Assembly: GCA_937871685.1 (NCBI GenBank)
Contig: CALMOL010000306.1
Span: forward strand, 1,752 to 11,214
Length of the DNA: 9,463 nt
DNA from: an uncultured Verrucomicrobiota bacterium
GTDB taxonomy: Bacteria; Verrucomicrobiota; Verrucomicrobiia; Chthoniobacterales; SZAS-18
Direction: 5' to 3'
In this document: one piece after another, positions 6,467 to 9,463 of the stretch
How positions within the stretch are numbered: the stretch's first letter is position 1
Layout: each line of letters begins with the position of its first letter
Program-made: the position numbers and the translations under genes
Notes under the pieces: generated by a model
Seen by the model: only the letters and a program-made list of their open reading frames with translations
What the model was told of the DNA's origin: nothing
Databases searched by the model: none

Positions 6467-7030
6467 ATGTCCCACCTCGCGGTTCCCCCTTCGCCGAGTG
6501 CAGCGCGAGGGGGGCGTGCTCTCGGTGCCATGTCCCTATTCGTCTTTGGCGGCGCGTGGCTGGTGTTCGGGCTGCGCGGGCTGGCGTCGGCACCGGCCGT
6601 TGCTTTCGTGATCGTCGCTATCCTGACGCTCTCACTTTTTCTGTCGGCCTTTCAAATATACCGCACGAACGTTCCAGCGATGCGGGAAGCCGCCGATTCG
6701 CCATCGGCCAGGCGGCGCAGCCGTTTATTCCATTGGGTCAACGCCGGTCAATGGCTGCTCATCTTTGCCGTCGTGAACTTGCTCGCTTCTTTTGGCCTTG
6801 CCAGGTGGGGCGTTCCATCCGTCATCGGCATCGTCGGCTTGCACTTCTTTCCTCTCGCCAGCGTGTTCAGGTATCGCCCGCATTACCTGACGGGGGCGGC
6901 GTTGATACTGCTGGCGGTAAGCTATCCGCTGCTGGCGTCGAGCGGTCCGGTCAGCAGTGCAGGCCCTTTCGGGGCAGGCATTGTGCTCTGGCTCAGCGCG
7001 GCCTGGTCACTCGCTTCATCCAGAGCCTAA
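6467..7030 (+). CDS. Small multi-pass membrane protein, unknown function
   Basis: 187 residues from ATG 6467, or 166 from ATG 6530 (MSLFVFGGAW). Counted from 6530, hydrophobic segments lie at about residues 3-18, 22-42, 74-91, 95-113, 119-136 and 146-163, so five or six membrane helices. A basic loop (SARRRSRLF) and the motif IVGLHFFPLASVFRYRPHYL at 101-120 stand out. That His-Phe-Phe-Pro-Leu motif before a helix is shared by uncharacterised small membrane proteins, possibly of the DUF7010 type; I am not certain of the family. Neither start has a Shine-Dalgarno sequence, although an AGGGGGG tract lies 16 bases before 6530. The longer form adds an Ala/Arg-rich leader. Upstream extension of the frame beyond 6467 is non-coding. 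It appears intact, in contrast to the fragments on both sides. Confidence 0.72.
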   Translation: MSHLAVPPSPSAARGGRALGAMSLFVFGGAWLVFGLRGLASAPAVAFVIVAILTLSLFLSAFQIYRTNVPAMREAADSPSARRRSRLFHWVNAGQWLLIFAVVNLLASFGLARWGVPSVIGIVGLHFFPLASVFRYRPHYLTGAALILLAVSYPLLASSGPVSSAGPFGAGIVLWLSAAWSLASSRA

Positions 7031-7215
7031 CCACGCGCTGTAGCGAACGCCTTCAGGCGGTCACGCCGGCTGCTCGTCCCTTTCCTGCGCACAAGCTCAC
7101 GGTTGCGCGTGCGGGATCTTGAGGCGTCGCGGTAACCGCCGGCGGCCGCGGGCGCGAAGAAAAGCGAGAAAGCCGCTGTTGCGTGCCGCGCGGTGGCGCT
7201 GAATGGCGGGCAACC

Positions 7216-7488
7216 ATGAAGCGCTCCCCCTCCCTTACCCTCGTCGCGATCATCCTCGCGTCTGTCCCCGCCGCTCGCGGCGCGACCATCGGGGTGAACT
7301 TCGGCAACTTGTCGCTGAGCCCGGCCCAAGTGGCGCCCCCCCTCGAACATCGCCAGCGCGGTGTCCAGGCGGCCCCCTTCTCCATCGGCTCGGTGGCCAG
7401 CTCCCGGGCCGGCATGGACCACGGCACCACGCGCACGAGGCCCAGCGCCACGATGGCGGCCGGCGCCGGCATGCCCTTGGCCAAGTAG
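7216..7488 (+). pseudogene. Signal-peptide stub of a secreted protein, fused to antisense TPR sequence
   Basis: ATG 7216 opens a clear signal peptide: MKRSPSLTLVAIILASVPAA, cut probably after ARG or AAR-G-A. The mature start ATIGVNFGNLSLSPAQVA follows; this opening is common in exported, often PEP-CTERM-type, proteins of Verrucomicrobiota and relatives. At about 7336 the protein-like character stops at a C(7) run. The frame stays open only because it reads the reverse strand of the TPR fragment, giving a 90-residue chimera that ends at TAG 7486-7488. Only about 40 genuine residues are therefore left of what was probably a protein of a few hundred. No terminator or PEP-CTERM tail is present. 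Confidence 0.55.
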
Positions 7489-7628
7489 ATGCGCACCCGC
7501 AGCGCCAGCACGTCCGGGTTGGCCCGCAGGTCAGGCTCCAGGCTCTCCAGCTCTTCCCACGCCTCGTCGGGCATGCGTGGCTCGCGGAAGCCCTCGGCGG
7601 CGCGGGCGGCTCGTTCAACGGGGGTCAT
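7340..7628 (-). pseudogene. N-terminal fragment of a TPR-like protein, frameshifted
   Basis: From ATG 7626-7628 the minus strand reads MTPVERAARAAEGF, DEAWEELESLEPDLRANPDV, LALRVRIYLAKGMPAPAAIV and ALGLVRVVPWSMPARELA. These are pairs of amphipathic helices with the spacing and Trp/Leu/Ala pattern of tetratricopeptide repeats, which are protein-protein interaction scaffolds. After MEK (about 7377) the frame turns to nonsense. One frame over it continues sensibly as GRLDTALAMFEGG to about 7340. The switch falls on a five-base homopolymer (7373-7377), so one base has been lost or gained, in the cell or in sequencing. Beyond 7340 the gene is cut off where the signal-peptide stub begins on the other strand. 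Confidence 0.55.
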
Positions 7629-7742
7629 GCCGGCGACGGAAGCACCGCCGCCTTCGCAAGGAAACCAAATTGGCTCGCTGGCTACCGCAGAAGAGAATGC
7701 GAGAGCGTGAAGTTAGCAGCGGCGTGGTGCCTTTCGCGCCGC

Positions 7743-7919
7743 CTAACGGGAGGGCGCCGGACCCGCGAGGGAGCCGCGCGTGGAGGAGCTTCCCGCGGCC
7801 GAGCCCGCCGAAGGGCCATATTTTTCTGGGAGAAACGAGCTACAGGCCGAAAGGAACGTGAGCGAGGCAAGCAGAAGAGCCCCACCGAAGAGGCGAAAAG
7901 AAAAGGTCGAGGAATTCAT
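7743..7919 (-). CDS. Small lipoprotein
   Basis: A 58-residue frame from ATG 7917-7919 to TAG 7743-7745. It opens with MNSSTFSFRLFGGALLLASL and TFLSAC, a full lipoprotein signal with a consensus lipobox (Leu-Ser-Ala-Cys, Cys26). After lipidation only about 33 residues remain: a short segment SSFLPEKYG, then a Ser/Gly/Ala-rich tail. Tiny lipoproteins of this entericidin-like size are common in the bacterial envelope, but I cannot assign a family. No Shine-Dalgarno sequence is visible; the ATG follows CTTCCTC. It begins only about 20 bases from the UmuC remnant on the opposite strand, so it could itself be the 5' stub of a longer lipoprotein gene cut by rearrangement. Confidence 0.5.
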   Translation of the reverse strand: MNSSTFSFRLFGGALLLASLTFLSACSSFLPEKYGPSAGSAAGSSSTRGSLAGPAPSR

Positions 7920-7933
7920 GAGGAAGCCGGCAG

Positions 7934-8483
7934 CAAACGAAACGGGGGACGTGCTGCAACTCGCGCTCGTTCGGTCAGCCGGTGACCACTTGGAAGGAGA
8001 TGAGCGAGGCCGTTGCCGCCCACGCATTGCGCGCCGCGGAGAAGATCCGCAAGTGGCAGCGCGTGGCCGGCGTGGTGCAGGTGTCCGCGCACTCCTCGAT
8101 GTTTCGCGGCGTGCCCTATTCCAGCTCGGCGTGCGTGAGGTTGGCCGAGCCCACGGACCATACCGGCGCGCTCGTGAAGGCGGCCCTGCGCGCAGCCAAG
8201 CGCGTGTGGCGCGAGGGCGTGGAGTTCGCGAAGGCTGGCGTGATCTTCCACGATCTCTCAACGCGTGATCACGTGCAGCCAGCCCCGCCCGGCGTGTGCG
8301 GGATCTCGGCGCCGCCTGGCAAACGCGAGCGCCGGCTCATGGCGGCGGTGGACCACCTCAACCGCCGGCATGACCGTGGCACCGTGCCGGTGGCCTCAGC
8401 CGGGATGGGAGCGCCGGTGGCAGGCCAAGCAGACACGCCGCTCGCCGCGCTACACCACGAGGCTCGACGAGCTGGCGAGGGGA
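7934..8483 (+). pseudogene. umuC: UmuC (DNA polymerase V catalytic subunit), C-terminal remnant
   Basis: UmuC is the Y-family translesion polymerase of the SOS response. The frame reads NSRSFGQPVTTWKEMSEAVA, ALRAAEKIRKWQRVAGVVQV, LAEPTDHTGALVKAALRAAK, KAGVIFHDLSTRDHVQ and RRLMAAVDHLNRRHDRGTVP. These are the little-finger DNA-binding domain and the C-terminal region in family order. At about 8395-8403 the frame shifts by one. The last conserved block continues in the next frame as GWERRWQAKQTRRSPRYTTR then LDEL, the normal UmuC ending. The palm and finger domains with the catalytic Asp and Glu residues are absent, as is any umuD or SOS box. The only start (GTG 7982) is internal, and TGA at 7919-7921 closes the frame upstream. 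A polymerase is not encoded here. Confidence 0.8.
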
Positions 8484-8538
8484 AGGGTGAGGACGGCGGC
8501 GCCGCGGGCGCGCGGGGCGCAAGCGGAACTGCGACTTA

Positions 8539-8556
8539 AACGCATGGTGTGAAATG
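8539..8556 (+). repeat. Left terminal inverted repeat of the IS
   Basis: AACGCATGGTGTGAAATG. Its reverse complement recurs at 9312-9329 with a single difference (A versus T at the sixth base). Confidence 0.85.
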
Positions 8557-8559
8557 GAT

Positions 8560-9228
8560 CTACCAGTCAACCGGATCGGCGAAGGCGAGGTTGGGACGGC
8601 CGAGCCGCTGGTTGAGCAGGATGCAGAAGTTGTGCAGGCCCACGCGCGCGGCCAGGCGAGCCGCGAAGCCCTGCAGGCAGTGGGGCCGCTCGCGGCGCAG
8701 GCCGAAGGCGTGCTGGAGCTTGTCGAAGACCGTCTCGACGATCTGGCGGATGGAAGCCAGCCAGCGGCGCAAGGGCTTGGGCCAGGGGTGCTCTTTCTGG
8801 CCGCGAGCGCGCCGGGGCGCGCAGAGCATCCGCACGCCCAGCTCGGCCTGCCAGCGCGCGTGGCGCGCCCTGCCCTCGAAGCCCTTGTCGGCCTCGTGGG
8901 TGCCGTGCGCGGCCCCCAGCACCTCGGCCAGATGCACGCCAAAGGCCTCCAACGCGGCGCGTTGCGCGCGCAAAAGCCGGTTGAACTGCTCCCGCGCGGG
9001 CAGCCCGGGAAAGGCCGCGCGCAGGTGCCGGCTGCCCCAGCGCCAGAACCCGCGCTCGCCCCCGAAGCCAAACCACTGCCCGAACAGGCCCAGCGTGACC
9101 ACCTCGCTAACCGAAAGCGAAGCGCGCCGCCCTGGCGCCCGCGCGCCCGGTGGTGGGCGGTCTTGAGGCTGGAAAAAGTCGTCGGCTTGCACGTAAAGTG
9201 CGGTCAAGAAAGTGTCCGGGTCGATCAT
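8560..9228 (-). pseudogene. DDE transposase with internal in-frame deletion
   Basis: 222 residues from ATG 9226-9228 to TAG 8560-8562; relatives are about 300. The N-terminal part is well kept: MIDPDTFLTALYVQADDFF, LSVSEVVTLGLFGQWFGFG, ERGFWRW, and the REQFNRLLR block (79-87). The C-terminal part is also well kept: ADKGFEGRARHARW (113-126), LRRWLASIRQIVETVFDKL (153-171), FGLRRERPH and ARLAARVGLHNFCILLNQRL (190-209). Between residues about 95 and 112 some 80-110 residues that normally carry the first catalytic Asp are gone, with the frame preserved. One catalytic Asp (probably D114) and Glu165 remain, so the protein should be unable to transpose on its own. No Shine-Dalgarno sequence stands at the usual distance, though AAAGGA occurs about 18 bases upstream. 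Confidence 0.82.
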
Positions 9229-9311
9229 CTGGGCGTGGGCTTCGGTTTCCTTTGGCGAGGAGCCAGCCAGCCTAGCGGCCCGGGCACTTTCCCTTCAAGG
9301 CCCAGGCGCCT

Positions 9312-9329
9312 CATTTCACACCAAGCGTT
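9312..9329 (-). repeat. Right terminal inverted repeat of the IS
   Basis: CATTTCACACCAAGCGTT, the reverse complement of the left end with one mismatch. It lies about 85 bases upstream of the transposase start. Confidence 0.85.
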
Positions 9330-9463
9330 CTAGAGCATTTTCGATTCGACTGGTCGCAGCCGCGGGCGGCGGCTTTCGGAGGGCCGGGGACGTTTTGGAG
9401 AGCGGTGGCCAGTGACCGCGTTGGGCGTCGCGGGCGCGGCGGGGGGGGCCAACCGGGGGCCGG
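9330..9463. other. Right edge: repeat-like intergenic sequence
   Basis: No gene is visible. The stretch starts with CTAGAGCATTTTCGATTCGA and later holds TTTTGGAGAGCGGTGGCCAG, in which GCGGT (9402-9406) can pair with ACCGC (9415-9419). It ends in G-rich homopolymers where the contig stops. Short hairpins of this kind are often dispersed intergenic repeats, and repeats plus homopolymers would explain the assembly break. Confidence 0.35.

Larger units (their letters stand above)
8539..9329 (-). mobile_element. Internally deleted insertion sequence, about 0.79 kb
   Basis: The element is bounded by 18-bp terminal inverted repeats that match at 17 positions, and it encloses one transposase gene lying 21 bases from the left end and about 100 bases from the right. 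Intact elements with such transposases are about 1.0-1.2 kb, so some 0.3 kb is missing. Flanks immediately outside are ...CTTA on the left and CTAG... on the right; they share TA but no convincing target duplication. The transposase is of the DDE type in the IS4/IS5/IS982 superfamily; I will not commit to one family. It sits about 55 bases past the end of the UmuC remnant. Confidence 0.78.

Noticed and set aside
8358..9166. Several long open frames in other phases over the IS
   Set aside because: They are GC-driven shadows of the transposase, whose frame alone shows family motifs.
1..9463. CRISPR array, tRNA, rRNA, toxin-antitoxin or phage-defence operon
   Set aside because: I looked for regularly spaced repeats, cloverleaf-like sequences and paired small genes on both strands and saw none.

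Overview
The window is GC-rich DNA (about two thirds G+C by eye) from a bacterium, probably the end-to-end sequence of a metagenomic or draft contig. Both edges run into G/C homopolymer tracts. Gene content is compatible with a Verrucomicrobiota (Opitutales-like) or similar soil/freshwater bacterium: a secreted beta-helix protein with the 'PRNPIPG...GSYVLTGNL...TLDLNGF' layout, a signal-peptide stub with an 'ATIGVNFGN' mature start, a YihY/BrkB permease, and a PRC-barrel/DUF2382 stress protein. No rRNA, tRNA or other phylogenetic marker is present, so the taxonomy is a guess. Hardly any start codon has a recognisable Shine-Dalgarno sequence.

Left part (1-4290). A lipoprotein-like gene runs off the left edge on the minus strand. 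It is followed by a short broken plus-strand coding remnant. Next is an intact YihY/BrkB-family membrane protein (692-1867, +). It converges, across a GC hairpin, on three minus-strand genes: an OmpA-domain peptidoglycan-binding protein with one membrane anchor (1957-2556), a PRC-barrel plus DUF2382 (YsnF/AvaK-type) protein (2717-3619) with a good factor-independent terminator behind it, and a small secreted protein of unknown family (3814-4281). This block is the healthy part of the window and looks like an envelope/stress locus.

Middle (4290-6030). About 390 bases without a convincing gene are followed by a tiny proline-rich exported protein (4681-4929, -) and a secreted right-handed beta-helix protein (5094-6029, +). 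The natural start of the latter appears spoiled by an in-frame TGA directly after the ATG.

Right part (6030-9463). This is a gene graveyard: the last third of an MFS transporter (-), one probably intact small membrane protein (6467-7030, +), a signal-peptide stub fused to antisense sequence of a frameshifted TPR-protein fragment, a small lipoprotein (-), the C-terminal part of a UmuC (DNA polymerase V) gene with a frameshift, and a 0.8-kb insertion sequence with 18-bp terminal inverted repeats whose transposase has lost its middle. I see no CRISPR array, defence system or biosynthetic cluster. The unusual feature is the density of truncated genes and a fusion point, not a recognisable new system.
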